A stretch of 64,000 nucleotides of DNA from Agelas oroides (taxonomy: Eukaryota; Porifera; Demospongiae; Agelasida; Agelasidae). This document shows, one piece after another, positions 34,753 through 64,000 of the stretch. Made by a program: the position numbers and the translations under genes. The stretch is taken from NCBI GenBank assembly GCA_949130485.1, contig OX422189.1, positions 1,373,720 to 1,437,719 of the forward strand, in the 5' to 3' direction. Position 1 is the first letter of the stretch. The number at the start of each line of letters is the position of its first letter. The notes beneath the pieces are model-generated. The model was given only the letters and a program-made list of their open reading frames with translations, did not search any database and was not told the origin of the DNA.

Positions 34753-36735
34753 ATGGTCTCACAAACGATGTCTGACCAGCTTGAACAAGAGAGCCGCAGA
34801 ATGGATGAGCGACTGCAGATACTCAGGAAGATAATGAGTGCAGAGAAGGCCAGGAGAGAGTACGTACGCAGCGTGTGCTTACAAAACCTTGCTATATCCA
34901 TTACGCTGTGGGCACAGTAAACGGAAGTGGAGAAGGATATGTGCATGGTTACGGGCTTGATTCAAGTGGTGGTCACTTCCTAGCCTCATTCCCAGGCATT
35001 CCCCACTGTCCATTTTCAGGTTGATGGCTGTGGAAACTAGTCAGGTCTGGGAACAAGGCTAGTCATTTCCACAAGTGCAACTAATTGTGTTCACCTAATT
35101 GTGTTCACCTAATTGTGTTCACTATGCAACCATACTTCTAATTTGCTGGCGACTGTGACTTTGGCAAAAATTTACCGCCACTTTTTAGTAGTTTACAGAG
35201 TGACACAGTAAGCTACGTCTATTTCTGCAGTATACACGGTCATCTATTGATTTGTGTATTCTTTATCCCATAAGCTTATAAATATTATATCATCTATGCT
35301 CAGATGATCATCAGTGAACAAGGCATAAAACAGCGCGAAATTAGATGCTTACTGCATCGGTAATCAAAAGAATTTCTTTTGTTTATTAATTATACTGATT
35401 ATTGCCCTCTGAAGATGGCAATTGCGAATTATAAGCCAGTTCCCACCACTCTTAGTACAATAACATTGACTCATGATCGTAAACTCCACCTCCTCATGCA
35501 GGGTGAATGGTGACCTCCACTGGCACTCAGGACAGAAATGCCCCCCACCCCCACAGCATTCACAACCTAGAAAAATCCGACAGACCAACAAGGTACACTA
35601 TGTCACACTGCCTGCAGATATACAAGCTTCAGTGAATATGGGCACCACTTGTCATCAAAGCTGTCTGTGTTCACAGTTGTTCCCAGCCATCAGCCGGAAA
35701 TTAACCCTTTTTCCAAGGACCCTGCCCAGTTTTTCACTGCTTCTTGTACAGAAAAACAATCGCACACAATTCATTTTTATTTGTGCACTCAAAATGTGAA
35801 CACAGAATACAGTGCCCATTTCCTCTATCTTTTCCTTTTGTGGCACTACACGACCTTTTCTGCACCCTTGTTCCAGGCTCACACCTAGCCTCGCCCACAA
35901 AGAGCCTGGGTGCAGTACGAGGCTAGCCCACACCAAGCTTCCACTGCTTGCCATGCAAGTAGTGGAAAGCTGGTTGCGGGCCTGAGAACAAAGCAACCTT
36001 TTCTGTACATACACGTATATATAAACCCTTGCTTACACAGCTACATACCTACATGTATGACTCTGACTATTTTTTCAATCCTAGAAGCCACTGAGAGTAC
36101 GTATCCTCACTGAGAAGAACAGTGGAGTTTCGGGTGAGTGCTGTTGTGAGTGGGTGTGGCTTCTTATAGATAGACCTTTGTCACCATACAGACCTTTGTT
36201 ACTATATGTATATAGTAAGTCATAAAATAGAGCAGTGGCGTAGCCAGGATGAGCAAGTTACGTGGGCACAGCATGGGCACACCCAGTGCATGCGTAACAC
36301 GCATCTGGTAGGAAATCTGGGGCACACTTCCGCCATGGAAAAATGTTAAATTATACACCCTGAAATTGCTTCTGAGGCCATTTTCGGCCATAATACCATT
36401 CATTCAGTCTTACCTGTATGTTCGCTTCATGTCCACATGAAACTTGTGATTGCACATGCTAATATGTGATCTTTGACCTTAGCTATCCACATTATTTATA
36501 CCCGGGCACCAGCAAATTTTACATGGGCACAGGCCCGGGTATGCCCGGGTGTAGCTACGCCACTGAAATAGAGGACAGTAAAAACTAAAAAGCCAGCAGT
36601 TGCAATTCACAGCCAGGGGTCCTGGCCTGAGTACGATTTCTAGCAACTTTCTGGTCACCTCATAAATCAAACATGTCTTCACAATATCTGGTTGTGCACA
36701 GTTGTAGCTCCTGAGATCCTTGTTTGCCCACTCTC

Positions 36736-36782
<47 letters not shown>

Positions 36783-36985
36783 CTTGATTGATCCTTTTCT
36801 CCACCTACACCAGGGCTCTCTCAGGCCCCACACTGTGGTCAGTGTGAGAAATCCACAGCCTCTCTGGTAAGAATAGCCGCAATGCAGCATCACAATTCAT
36901 AGTAGTCATAACCCAGCTTTATACACACGCCTTCTTTCTTACTAGTTTGCAGCAGATAAATTCCATTGTTGATATCTCATCCCCC

Positions 36986-37016
<31 letters not shown>

Positions 37017-39579
37017 ACACTGCAGTGCTGTGTAGAGTGTGTTGAAAACTACTGCATGGTCTGCTTCGCTAAGATCCACCAGAAGGGTGCTTTATCAAGA
37101 CACCACGTGAAGCCAATGACACAAAAGGTGAACCAGACTGCCTCTAGGTCCTTACTGGCTATAAACTCACTCCCTCATTGAGCATTAATACTGTATGTCT
37201 ATACATAAGTGACCAATGCACAAATTAGTGATACTGACTATAGCCTCAGTCCCACGTACTGTAAGCAATCGCAACCTAGAGGCAAGAAAGACCTGGGAAC
37301 GAGGCTGGCTTTGACCCTAGCCTTGTTCCCGGGTACCCACCCAGCTTTTCGTCAATTCCAACGAGCAGTGAAAAGCTGGGTGGGGGCCATGAAATGAGGC
37401 TACAGACTTCATCAACTCCCTCCTCACCATCTTCTCCCTAGGTCTCAAAGCTTGGAATGAAACCAGCACATGAAGACTCTAGTACAAACACCGCCCAGGC
37501 AGGAGCTGGTGCAAACACCGCCCAGGCAGGAGCTGGTACAAACACTACCACAGCAACTGAAGTGCAAGCGTGTGTGGAAAAAGCACCACAACACTCAGTC
37601 ATGTCATCACAGTTTTCACTAAGTGACAATCAGAGTTCCTCTCAGCTCCCCACCAGATCACTGCTGGAAGGAACATATGACGAGGCTGCCAGCGCTGCCT
37701 CCTTCCAGCAAGCTCTCGCCCAGTGGAGAGGAGAAGGAGTCAAGGACAAAGCTGAGAACACAGTGACATGCAAAGGTATGCATCAAGTGTTTCTCTCAAT
37801 CAGTGACTCCATTATGCTTTACCATATTTAGCTACCTAACTAGTAACTGACCAAATTATTGCCAATGAGGTACTCTGATACTTCACCTCTTAGCTGAATA
37901 CAGCGTATGCACTACTACACATAGTAATCGTATACCTCATTCCCAGGCCGTGTTCATATGTGGACTGGGAATGAGGCTAGACTGTACCTACGTGCATACC
38001 AGTATCAGTCATGCCTAGTGCGTGTTCCTATCCCATTACTTTGTTTACAGATTCCTCATCGAACACCAAAGCCTCTACCAACACCCAGTCAGTGCTTGTC
38101 GGCAGCACACAAACAGATCAGCCGACCACAATCCCCATGCCCCACAGTGACCTTAAGGTCCAGTTCTCTGACAAGGAGACAGGGGTGTCCTACTTTGAAC
38201 GGCTCATGATGCGAAGGCACAGGGTCGACCCTGTGTTCTTGGCTAAGATGAGCAAAAACAAGAGTGATGGAATCCAAAACTGTCCGGAGGAATTTGGAGA
38301 GAGTGGTCAACTAGAGACAGACATCTTGGATGATCATCAATCACAAGTTGAAAGTTGCCCCTCCCAGTATAACATATTCTATGCTGCAGAAGTAGATGAA
38401 GGTAATACTGAAATGCCATCAGAAGATGCAGGTGTGAGTGGTTCCTACAAGCAGAGTGACTGTGAGGTGCTAGAGGTTTTTGAGAGACCACTTTCAAGTG
38501 TTAAGATTGAAGAAATGCACGACGATTCTGCTGTCCTAAGTGCTAGCATATACACATGCACAGCATACAACATTGAAAATGCTACACTTGATTCCAAAGG
38601 CTCAGTTCCTCCTCAGAGCAAGAGTAGGAAAGATAGATCCTCAAGCAAACAAAAAGTCAACAAACCAAACTCTGCAAAAGGCAGCAAACTAAAAGCAAGC
38701 AAGGAACCATTGAGAACTAGAAGTAAGGAACCACAGAGAGGAAGAACCAAGGCACCAGTAGCTACTCCATCTCATGGAGACGCCAGAAGCTCGAAGGTTA
38801 TTGAACCAGCTGTAGCTGCCTCGGTCAAAATTGCTTGGGGTAGGAGCACTAAAGCAGAAAATTCCAGTGACCAACTCACAGGGTTTTTCCTGTCAGGAGT
38901 TCAGCAGTCAACCCCAGAAGCTCATCATCAGTTACCAGTCCAAGATAGATTGGTGGAGCTGAGTGGGACAGATAGCAACCAATTTGAGTTTGCTTCGACC
39001 ATATGGCTCCCAGCAAATAGCATACCAGATCCTAGTATTGAGTCTACAACCTCCAGAGATGCGACCTCCTTTGATGGGAGTGGAGCCTGTTCACAGGGTG
39101 ATACGTGTGCAATCGACGTTGCCACTGATCTTCCTCCACCATCAGCTCCCTACCACCCACCTCAACTGGGGACCAGTAGTGACAACTTGACTCCAACTCC
39201 CAGCTACTATGACAGTATTACGTCCTCCGACTGTGAGAGCGAAGATCAAGATGAACCATCCGTTGTTGACGTGGAGTTTGAAATGGAAGGGAGGCAATGG
39301 CTAGAGTTACAACAGCAGGAGGATGAGGAGGATGAGGAAGCCCTTGAAACCCTTGCTTGGGAGCTAGCCTCGGTGACAGGAGGAAGGCTGACACGATGCG
39401 ACAGAGAAGAAGAGGAAGAGGAAGAAGAGCAAGAAAATGGAGGTATGGAGTCTGTTGGCAGGGAAGAGGGTTGTGAACTCGTGGAAGGAAGCTACTTTGG
39501 GAGTGGTGTGGACTTGCAACAGGTGATGAGTGATTTTGAGCTGTACCAGCAACAGATTATGGAACAAGAGTCAGACTAA
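34753..39579 (+). CDS. ZBBX: B-box zinc-finger protein, ZBBX-like
   Basis: Seven exons: 34753-34859, 35502-35592, 36085-36133, 36814-36866, 37026-37127, 37442-37775 and 38051-39579 (stop TAA). Phases close exactly, giving 754 residues, near the size of vertebrate ZBBX. An N-terminal coiled coil (about residues 8-36, QESRRMDERLQILRKIMS) and a WHSG motif precede one B-box split across exons 4 and 5: CGQCEKSTASL then CCVECVENYCMVC and FAKIHQKGALSRHH. These are the spaced Cys/His zinc ligands. The long last exon is low-complexity, with a conserved-looking YFERLMMRRHRVDPVFL and acidic runs (EEEEEEEEQ). Exon 6 has a small internal repeat (NTAQAGAGA). ZBBX function is poorly known; vertebrate expression is linked to ciliated cells. 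The first Met could be 34753 or 34768, or an upstream exon may exist. Confidence 0.78.
36230..36566. mobile_element. MITE with ends CAGTGGCGTAGCCAGG
   Basis: The left CAGTGGCGTAGCCAGG and right GTGTAGCTACGCCACTG are inverted; about 337 bp with GGGCACA motifs inside and no ORF. The end motif is a familiar one in animal DNA-element repeats. Lies in a ZBBX-like intron. Confidence 0.85.
36980..37020. repeat. (C)n(CA)n tract abutting a ZBBX-like acceptor
   Basis: A run of C, then CA repeats, then CTGCAG at exon 5. Confidence 0.9.
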
Positions 39580-40324
39580 TTGACAACTGGGCAGGGATAC
39601 TTGTCCATGTGTGGTTGGTTGTTGCATTTATCGTGCTATATCATTATACACTGGTGTATGATCACAATATGTTCATGACATAATAATGTGTACATATTGA
39701 ATGTCTGAGTGGCTAGCCCAGCCTGTCATTCATTCATAGCTTAATGGTAAAGCTCTGCAACTCAAGCTCTTCCATCTACAGCAAGCCATGATCTACAATC
39801 GACATAAACGAGAAAGCAATAAAAGACAGCTAGATTGAGCCAGGTATCAAGCAAAGACAGACAACTAGCTACAAGACACGAGACAAAACCATCAGACAAG
39901 CAATACACTGAGAGCCACAAACCATGCTAGTCTCGGTCCCAGACCCAACCAACCCCAGCGCGGATCGCTTTCAGTATTTCGCGTGCGTGATACTGAAAGC
40001 GATCCACACTGGGGTTGGTTAGGTCTGGCTTGCAAGACTAAAACCGTGCAATGCCTGGTACCCAGGCCATCAGCTTGGAGCAAGGCTGAGAGAACACAGA
40101 AAGCTGGCACCATCACTATGAACAGGGTTCACTATAATTATATTTTGCTATAATATAATACATGATCATTTCCTATTTCATGAAAAAAATAATACAGGAA
40201 CTGAAGTACATTACATACACGTAATTTTCATAGTAATCATGTACAGTAAACGGACAGTGAATATTATAGAGCCCACAAGAGGGCGCTTGACATACAGCAG
40301 AGTGAGGGTGTGTTTGCAATGGCA
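39580..40324. other. Region between convergent ZBBX-like and CUL4 3' ends
   Basis: 3' UTRs of both genes are expected here. Includes the hairpin MITE at 39930-40041. No gene seen. Confidence 0.5.
39930..40041. mobile_element. Hairpin MITE
   Basis: AGTCTCGGTCCCAGACCCAA and ACCCCAGCGCGGATCGCTTT pair with the complementary right half around TATTTCGCGTGCGTGATA. Confidence 0.85.
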
Positions 40325-58248
<17,924 letters not shown>

Positions 58249-58666
58249 CCACGAACTAGTTCATAGAAAATTCTTCGCCAAAAATAGTCTCCAGCTTCTC
58301 ATTGGCGAATTTAGTAAATCTGCTTAGATTTCTGGGATCACTAAAACTCCTAAAGTGATGATACCAGCACACCATTGGTGTTTAGCATACCAAATCTCTA
58401 TGTAAACATCTATATCCGTCGTTAGTCTGGCCTTGTTTCAATCTCTGTGTAGGTAACTAGCTGACACACGAGTTTACAGCATCAGAGAGAATCCGAAGCG
58501 TCCACAAAACGACCTATATGGTCCACATGAGCTTGGAATTCTTGTCCAAAACCGCTGCCCTGTTCAGTCTAGTCAGACATAATGACATAATACGCATCAC
58601 GTGCACTGTGTTTTGGTCTCATTCCCAGATCACAATCACTTTGGTCTGGGAACGAAACTACCAAGC
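58249..58666. promoter_or_regulatory. Probable bidirectional promoter region, CUL4 / rhodanese gene
   Basis: The two start codons are divergent and only about 420 bp apart (58248 minus, 58667 plus). A short CATTCCCAGATC/GATC..TCTGGGAACGA hairpin MITE (about 58617-58658) lies directly before the plus start. No TATA box was recognised. Confidence 0.5.
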
Positions 58667-60885
58667 ATGTGGGCGAACAGAATCCTTCAGAGGAGAAACG
58701 TGCTTTCTACAGCGCTGTTACAGCGATACGTATTACTCCTAGGATCGTACAATGCCGTAGGAGCTGTTAGAATAGCGCCAGCTGCTGCAAAGCTCAGCCA
58801 CAGGTCCTGTAGTGCTGGGCTTTCGAAGACCAAGGCAAGTTTATAAAATATACCTTTATGCCTTTATTATTATCGTCTGAGGATCAGCCATGCATACGCC
58901 CTAGAAAATTTCATCTCTACTTCACATATGCAGGAATGCTTCCCAACTAGTTCCATATTCAGCTACTGCTATCCGTGCTTGAGAAGATGGGATTACTCCT
59001 TCACCTGCCAGTCCACATTGCAGCAATCCCGAAGCCTCTGTTCAGAAGAGATTAAGAATCTCCAATGGACAGATGTAGACACACCAGAATTGTTGCAGCT
59101 GCTTGCAAGTGGCGACATTCAGCTGTTTGATGTCAGAGAACCAGAGGAGTTGGAAGAGACCGGGAAGATTCCAAGAGCTGTCAATCTTCCTCGTATGTTG
59201 CTGACCCGCTCTGCCACACTGAAGTATGACCCCTTTCTGAGTATCCGGTTTCCATGGTACCGGTATTATGTCATATTGGAGATCACTATATACTGATCTG
59301 TTAGTGTCTTGACAGGACAGGGATTCAAACGCATTGTACGGCAACTTTATGGAAGTGCCAGATGGGGAGTGGTCAGTCAGAGGCATTTTTCGTTGAACCT
59401 TCTCACTGATTTTTGCATGCTCATTGTGATTGCATGATGTTCCTTAACCTCCAGTATGAAATTTACCATGGAAACTGGATGTTCTGAAAGGGGTCTATAG
59501 TAGCTAACACCTGCAGGTAAATTCCAAAGACCCATCCCACTTCTCCTTTTTAAAATGAGGATGGATTTAGCCTTGTTCCCTATGTCCAGTTATTAATCAC
59601 TTTAAAGTATGCAAAAATGGAGGAGGAAGGCCTGGGAGATTTTACCAATGTGAATGTCAACTGAGATACAGAGAAGGGTCGCAACTAAGGAAGAACATTT
59701 TACCTTCAAGTTCTTCTAGTCTCGTCCCCAGACCCCACCCTCTCACGAGGAGAAACGGTCTGGTGAACCAAGTCGAATTTCTTGGACTAGCGCATGCTTG
59801 TGTGACAGTGTCACCTAGTAACATTTTATGCCAAACCCACTCAAAATAGGTACGGATACTCAAGTAGAGACAAACACTGTTGTAAGGGAAGTGCTACGTA
59901 CTAATTACCGATCTCGCAATCCCATTGGTCCTTACCACTTTTTGGGAATAAGCCCGGCCCAAAAAATTCAATTCCGTTTACCAGACCGTTTCTTGCCAGG
60001 AGGCACGAGACTAAAGTTTTTCCCACACAATGTGGTGCTTCTTCCATTCTACGTAGGTCTTCTCCCTCCATTTTCAGGTTTTTAAGTAGTGCTACTTAAA
60101 AAATTGTACTGATGTGTCAATTGTTTGTGCAGGCTAAAGCCCATCTTGCAACATGCTATATATGCATGTATTTTCTTGTAGTTGGTGAGGTGGAGAGTGC
60201 ACTCAAAATGACTGCAGAGGATTTCCTTCAAAAATATGGAGCACCGAAACCTTCTAAAGAGGACACTAACATTGTGTTCCACTGCAGGGCAGGTGTTCGT
60301 AGTCTTGATGCGATGGAAACTGCACATCAGCTCGGATACAAGAAGTAAGTTGTCTGGCTGTTAGGCCACTGTTTGGTTTCTCATCTCCCACCTGCATCCT
60401 TTTTTTGACCCGCTTCTCTGGCCATTATTGTATAGTTTAGCAATGTCAATAATGTATCAATACTGCCGATTTACATGATTAAGTATTCGGCAATGCCATA
60501 ATGGAAAAACCGCTAAAAGACAACTGTTTTCCTAAATATCGGAGCACTACCCTCCAGATGCTACAGTTTGTGCTCCTTTCACAGAGAGCATGACCTCGTG
60601 TCCATAAGCCAAATTATTGCAGTGGGCGAATAATGTAATGGCTGGCTGCCTGCATCGACACCTTGAGAAACTGATGTACAACAAATAGTGGTCTTAAATA
60701 GCATTTATATCTCTGTCCATTTCACTCCCTCCTTGTCCAGGGTATTCTCTGTGCAACCATTGTTGACAGTGTGTCCTTTAACCTTTGATGCATCTCCATT
60801 GTAATTTACCTATAGGGCTCGTCACTACATTTGTGGTTGGCTGGGATGGGAGGAGCACTTGGATACTCAGGGAGAGAAGAACTAA
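58667..60885 (+). CDS. Single-domain rhodanese (thiosulfate sulfurtransferase-like) protein, probably mitochondrial
   Basis: Sulfurtransferase fold that carries sulfane sulfur on an active-site Cys. Four exons: 58667-58834, 58934-59192, 60182-60344 and 60816-60885. Phases close, giving 219 residues. The N-terminus (MWANRILQRRNVLSTALLQR) is Arg-rich with no acidic residues, like a mitochondrial presequence. The rhodanese domain covers about residues 95-215: LFDVREPEEL with the usual DVREP turn, GKIPRAVNLP, the catalytic loop HCRAGVRSLDA (Cys about 177), and the ending GGY/GW-type CGWLGWEEH. The first intron has a GC donor (AAG|GCAAGT), since no GT donor fits the phase. Intron 2 holds a family A MITE (59715-60013). 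A LINE fragment starts about ten bases after the stop, so the 3' UTR is LINE-derived. TSTD1/TSTD3-like by size; exact orthology uncertain. Confidence 0.85.
59715..60013. mobile_element. Foldback MITE, family A, copy 2
   Basis: Shares GAGAAACGGTCTGGTGAACC, AAGTCGAATTTCTTGG and the inner GTACGGATACTCAAGTAGA region with the copy at 5125-5465, in inverted orientation. Confidence 0.82.
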
Positions 60886-62820
60886 GATAATGCATTGTGC
60901 CTGGATTCAATTCATCTTGTCAATCATGTTTTATTGACTGGAGTACTATAATTACTGAAGATGTTTCTAAAGCAGAAGTGCTGAACAATGAGTTCTATAA
61001 TAACTTTAACCATGCCAAGCACCTGTCGGCAGTTGTTAAATCTCGGTTTACCACGGACCCAGAGAACTGTCCCACCAACTTTCTTTGTACTGACCACATG
61101 GTTCATGAACTTATTGTAAATCTTGATATTCGCAAATCTTCAGGTACTGATGATGTCTCAGCGAGAATGCTCAAGGCTACTGCTGATATTACTACACCCA
61201 CACTTACAAGATTGTTTAATATGTCTATTCGGACTGGATCATTTCCAGACTGTTGGAAGACTGCCCGGATTGTACCTATTCCCAATAAAGGTAGCAATAC
61301 AAACCCTGGAAATTACAGACCTGTTTCAATACTTCCTATATTGAGTAAGGTCTTCGAAAGGATTATATACACGTTGGTCTCTGAACATCTCAAAGTTCAC
61401 TCACCTATCTCACCTTACCAGTTTGGTTTCTTGTCAGGAAAGTCAACTACTTCTGCTCTACTTGCCCTTGCTAATGGAATACTACAATCCCTAGACCAGG
61501 GCGTCGAAGTCGTATCTGTGTTCTTCGACCTCAGCAAGGCCTTTGACTCTGTCCCGCATGCACTTCTCCTGCAAAAGCTGATAGACATCAATGTTAATCC
61601 GTATTTATTCAACCTCATCTACAGCTACCTTACTGAGAGAAATCAGTTTGTGGTAGTCAATGGTTCCCAGTCAACTCAAGTCAAGGTAACCTCTGGTGTA
61701 CCACAAGGGTCCGTTTTAGGCCCTTTGCTCTTTCTCATATACATTAACGGGATCACATGTGCCAACATTAATGGCCAAGTGTCAATCTACGCTGATGACA
61801 TTGCATTGTATAAAGTAATTCAATCTCCTCTCGACTATCAATCGATACAAGATGACATTAATACCATCTGTCTTTGGACTGAGGACAACAATTTAAAGCT
61901 AAATGCTAGTAAATGCTGCTATGTATTATTCTCAAAGAAATCCCAACCATGTCTACCAAACACTCAGCTTTTGATCAATGATCAAGCTTTACAGAGAGTG
62001 ACATCATTCAAATACCTTGGAGTAACCTTCTCGTATGATGGCTCATGGTCAGCTCACATTACCAATGTCTGTCAGAATGCGAGAAAGGTGCTTGGTCTCC
62101 TTTACAGGAGATTTTCTCAGGGCTCAGACTCAGATACTCTACTTTATCTCTACAAAATGTTAGTTCGTCCCCACCTGGAGTATGCCTGTAGTGTATGGGA
62201 CCCACACCTCAAAAGAGATATCGATAAGCTTGAAAGAGTTCAAAGTTTTGCCTTGAAAATCTGCCTAAAACAGTGGTCTCCAAATACTGGTTACAGGGAG
62301 TTGCTGCAGAGAGCAGAGCTACAATCTCTTGCTAGCAGAAGGCAATACCTCAAGCAATGTCAATTATTCAGTATGCTAAATGGTATCTCTTTTTGTGTCT
62401 CCCCCCCAACTACTCGAATAGTTGCAGCTCCAGCTTCTGTGAGAACACGGTCTGTTGTGGCCTCATCATTAGTGCAACCATTTGCTAGAACCGAGTTATT
62501 TTTCAACTCATTCTACCCATCAGCTATCCGTTTCTGGAACTCTCTTCCACATGAAATAACCAAGTGTGAAACCTTGCAGGCTTTCAAGAGAGCGTTATCA
62601 AAATACATGTCTGAGAACATCGGCAGCTAAACTGTAATTGTACTGTATAGCACCTTATTACTTATTAGTTATTACTTATTGCTGTTCACCTTGTTATTGT
62701 ACTTTGTTGTTGTCATTGTTTGTTGTTTTTATGCTAGTTGTTTTCGTGTCTTTATATAGGATGCAAGACCCTTATTAGCATTATAATGCTACTTCTTGTA
62801 TTCCTCAAACTTGGTTGTTA

Positions 62821-62851
<31 letters not shown>

Positions 62852-62855
62852 TAAG
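60886..62855 (+). mobile_element. 5'-truncated non-LTR retrotransposon (LINE)
   Basis: Contains the reverse transcriptase ORF at 60897-62630 and a 3' region ending in an A-rich/TA simple repeat (62820-62852). No endonuclease domain precedes the RT, so the 5' part is missing, as expected for incomplete target-primed reverse transcription. The left junction lies almost at the stop codon of the rhodanese gene. Confidence 0.85.
60897..62630 (+). CDS. LINE reverse transcriptase (CR1/Jockey-like), N-terminally truncated
   Basis: Open for 577 codons with no stop. It makes cDNA from the element's RNA at a nicked target. RT blocks in order: GNYRPVSILPILSKVFERII, SPYQFGFLSGKSTTSAL, VFFDLSKAFDSVPH (first catalytic Asp), SGVPQGSVLGPLLFLIYING, SIYADDIALY (YADD catalytic pair), and LGVTFSYDGSWSAHI with the C-terminal LVRPHLEYACSVWDP. 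No RNase H or endonuclease is seen. The frame start given is nominal (a GTG); the real N-terminus is lost. Clade assignment is by general similarity only. An intact frame suggests recent insertion. Confidence 0.9.
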   Translation: MPGFNSSCQSCFIDWSTIITEDVSKAEVLNNEFYNNFNHAKHLSAVVKSRFTTDPENCPTNFLCTDHMVHELIVNLDIRKSSGTDDVSARMLKATADITTPTLTRLFNMSIRTGSFPDCWKTARIVPIPNKGSNTNPGNYRPVSILPILSKVFERIIYTLVSEHLKVHSPISPYQFGFLSGKSTTSALLALANGILQSLDQGVEVVSVFFDLSKAFDSVPHALLLQKLIDINVNPYLFNLIYSYLTERNQFVVVNGSQSTQVKVTSGVPQGSVLGPLLFLIYINGITCANINGQVSIYADDIALYKVIQSPLDYQSIQDDINTICLWTEDNNLKLNASKCCYVLFSKKSQPCLPNTQLLINDQALQRVTSFKYLGVTFSYDGSWSAHITNVCQNARKVLGLLYRRFSQGSDSDTLLYLYKMLVRPHLEYACSVWDPHLKRDIDKLERVQSFALKICLKQWSPNTGYRELLQRAELQSLASRRQYLKQCQLFSMLNGISFCVSPPTTRIVAAPASVRTRSVVASSLVQPFARTELFFNSFYPSAIRFWNSLPHEITKCETLQAFKRALSKYMSENIGS

Positions 62856-62942
62856 TAGCCTTGTTTCTAGGTTCTTCCTTGGCTTATTTCCTTATGTGAC
62901 AAAAAGCCATGCAGGGATCAAGGAACCTGGAAACAAAGAATT
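62856..62942. mobile_element. Degenerate hairpin MITE at the LINE tail
   Basis: AGTAGCCTTGTTTCTAGGTT and AACCTGGAAACAAAG pair imperfectly. Confidence 0.6.
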
Positions 62943-63290
62943 CAATCAATGTTTAAGAGAGAAGGCTGTTCAGTGAAACTCACAAGCATTCTAATGCAGG
63001 AGTACCTGTGCTTTTGTCTAGCACCTGCACAGCCTTGCCCAGAACTCTGTGTAAATTTTCATGTATGTGTATATTACGGGAGCAGCTGAGTGGTCCTTAG
63101 CTGAAGACAGTTTCATAAAATGTATCAGTGTGTGAGAATGTAATAGTAGCTGACTCTGTTGCTACAATGAGGCTATGTTGTAGGTGCTCCGTGCATGCAA
63201 CAACTAAGGGGTGTAGCTACCTGTAGGGTGAACTCTATTACACTATGCTGTGCTACTGAGTTGATATGTGTACCAGCCACCCCCCCCCCC
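62943..63290. other. No gene seen
   Basis: Single-copy-looking sequence between the LINE and the CA microsatellite, without supported ORFs. Confidence 0.4.
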
Positions 63291-63291
63291 C

Positions 63292-63488
<197 letters not shown>

Positions 63489-63519
63489 ACATGTAGTCCT
63501 TTATATGGGATGCCATGCT

Positions 63520-63892
63520 AGTCTCGTCCCCAGACACCAAATTTTTCGCGCGCGCCCTGCAGCCTTGTCGAAAAATAGGGTCTGGACACGTTCACTGGTA
63601 AAACTGGGGCGTAATCATACGAGCGTATCGGCATGTTGTCGCACCAATCAGATTGCTCAGGTAAAGTAAATTGCGTTATGCGTCATCACAAATAGCCAGC
63701 TTGCAATTTTTTTGGCGCCAAAGCAAACGCTGCTGGTAGCTGATAATGTAATTAACACCTACAATTACCCAATTTACTTACCGCCGTACATGTAAACGTG
63801 CCCCAGTTTTCATAGTGAAAGTGTCCAGACCCTATTTTTCGACGAGTCCGCAGGGCGCGCGCGAAAAATTTGGTCTGGAGACGAGACTAATG
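63520..63892. mobile_element. Foldback element with about 85-bp inverted ends
   Basis: TAGTCTCGTCCCCAGACACC with TTTTTCGCGCGCGCCCTGC pairs with GCAGGGCGCGCGCGAAAAAT and GGTCTGGAGACGAGACTA. The stem continues through GAAAAATAGGGTCTGGACAC. No ORF. Confidence 0.92.
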
Positions 63893-64000
63893 CCATGCAT
63901 GCATATATTTAATGGGTGGTCGCAATTAATTCTCCATTACAAGTGCAATCATATAAGCCAAGAGCACATGATGACGTCATTTTTTATTGTCATATGTATT

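Noticed and set aside
60897-62630. LINE frame as a host gene or as a fusion with the rhodanese protein
   Set aside because: A stop codon separates them and the motifs are those of a retrotransposon RT.

Overview
The window is nuclear DNA of an intron-rich invertebrate animal. Genes are split by short phase-consistent GT-AG introns, and the families present (cullin 4, IWS1, an H+/myo-inositol transporter, a ZBBX-type B-box protein, a TSC22-like protein, a death-domain TKL kinase) are animal-type. The tandem-kinase/death-domain gene and the dense hairpin MITEs suggest a sponge (demosponge); that is inference, since nothing here names a species.

Layout. 1-2.4 kb (-): tandem pseudokinase+kinase gene with a C-terminal death-domain-like region broken by a 59-bp triplication. 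2.4-6.3 kb: intergenic, MITEs. 6.3-8.1 kb: a 9-bp-unit minisatellite open in many frames. 8.4-13.35 kb (+): IWS1/SPN1 homologue, ten exons traced. 14.3-16.7 kb (-): second copy of the kinase gene, now a pseudogene. 17.4-19.6 kb (-): partial coiled-coil gene. 18.6-25.7 kb: a MITE field with pogo-like, foldback and hairpin elements. 26.0-27.1 kb (-): large first exon of a TSC22-like gene. 28.3-33.0 kb (-): complete five-exon SLC2A13/HMIT-type transporter (660 aa). 34.75-39.58 kb (+): seven-exon ZBBX-like B-box gene (754 aa). 40.3-58.25 kb (-): complete 23-exon cullin-4 gene (814 aa). 58.67-60.89 kb (+): four-exon rhodanese-domain protein (219 aa). 60.9-62.85 kb (+): 5'-truncated LINE with an intact reverse transcriptase ORF. 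63.3-64 kb: long CA microsatellite and a foldback element.

The most unusual signal concerns repeats and splice sites. In the cullin-4 gene, introns 16 and 17 begin with minisatellites (about 23 x 28 bp and about 11 x 61-68 bp) whose unit spans the exon/intron junction, so the 5' splice site is re-created many times. Intron 19 has its donor segment duplicated once and intron 15 is a pure GT tract from its first base. In five other genes too, pyrimidine or CA tracts abut acceptors and GT, GTAT or GGGA tracts abut donors. This points to splice signals seeding repeat expansion, or to repeats being tolerated and used as splice signals.

Exon boundaries were traced by hand from splice consensus, reading frame and family similarity recalled from general knowledge. 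For CUL4, HMIT, ZBBX and the rhodanese gene the phases close exactly from the chosen start to stop, which is strong internal support. No database search was possible.
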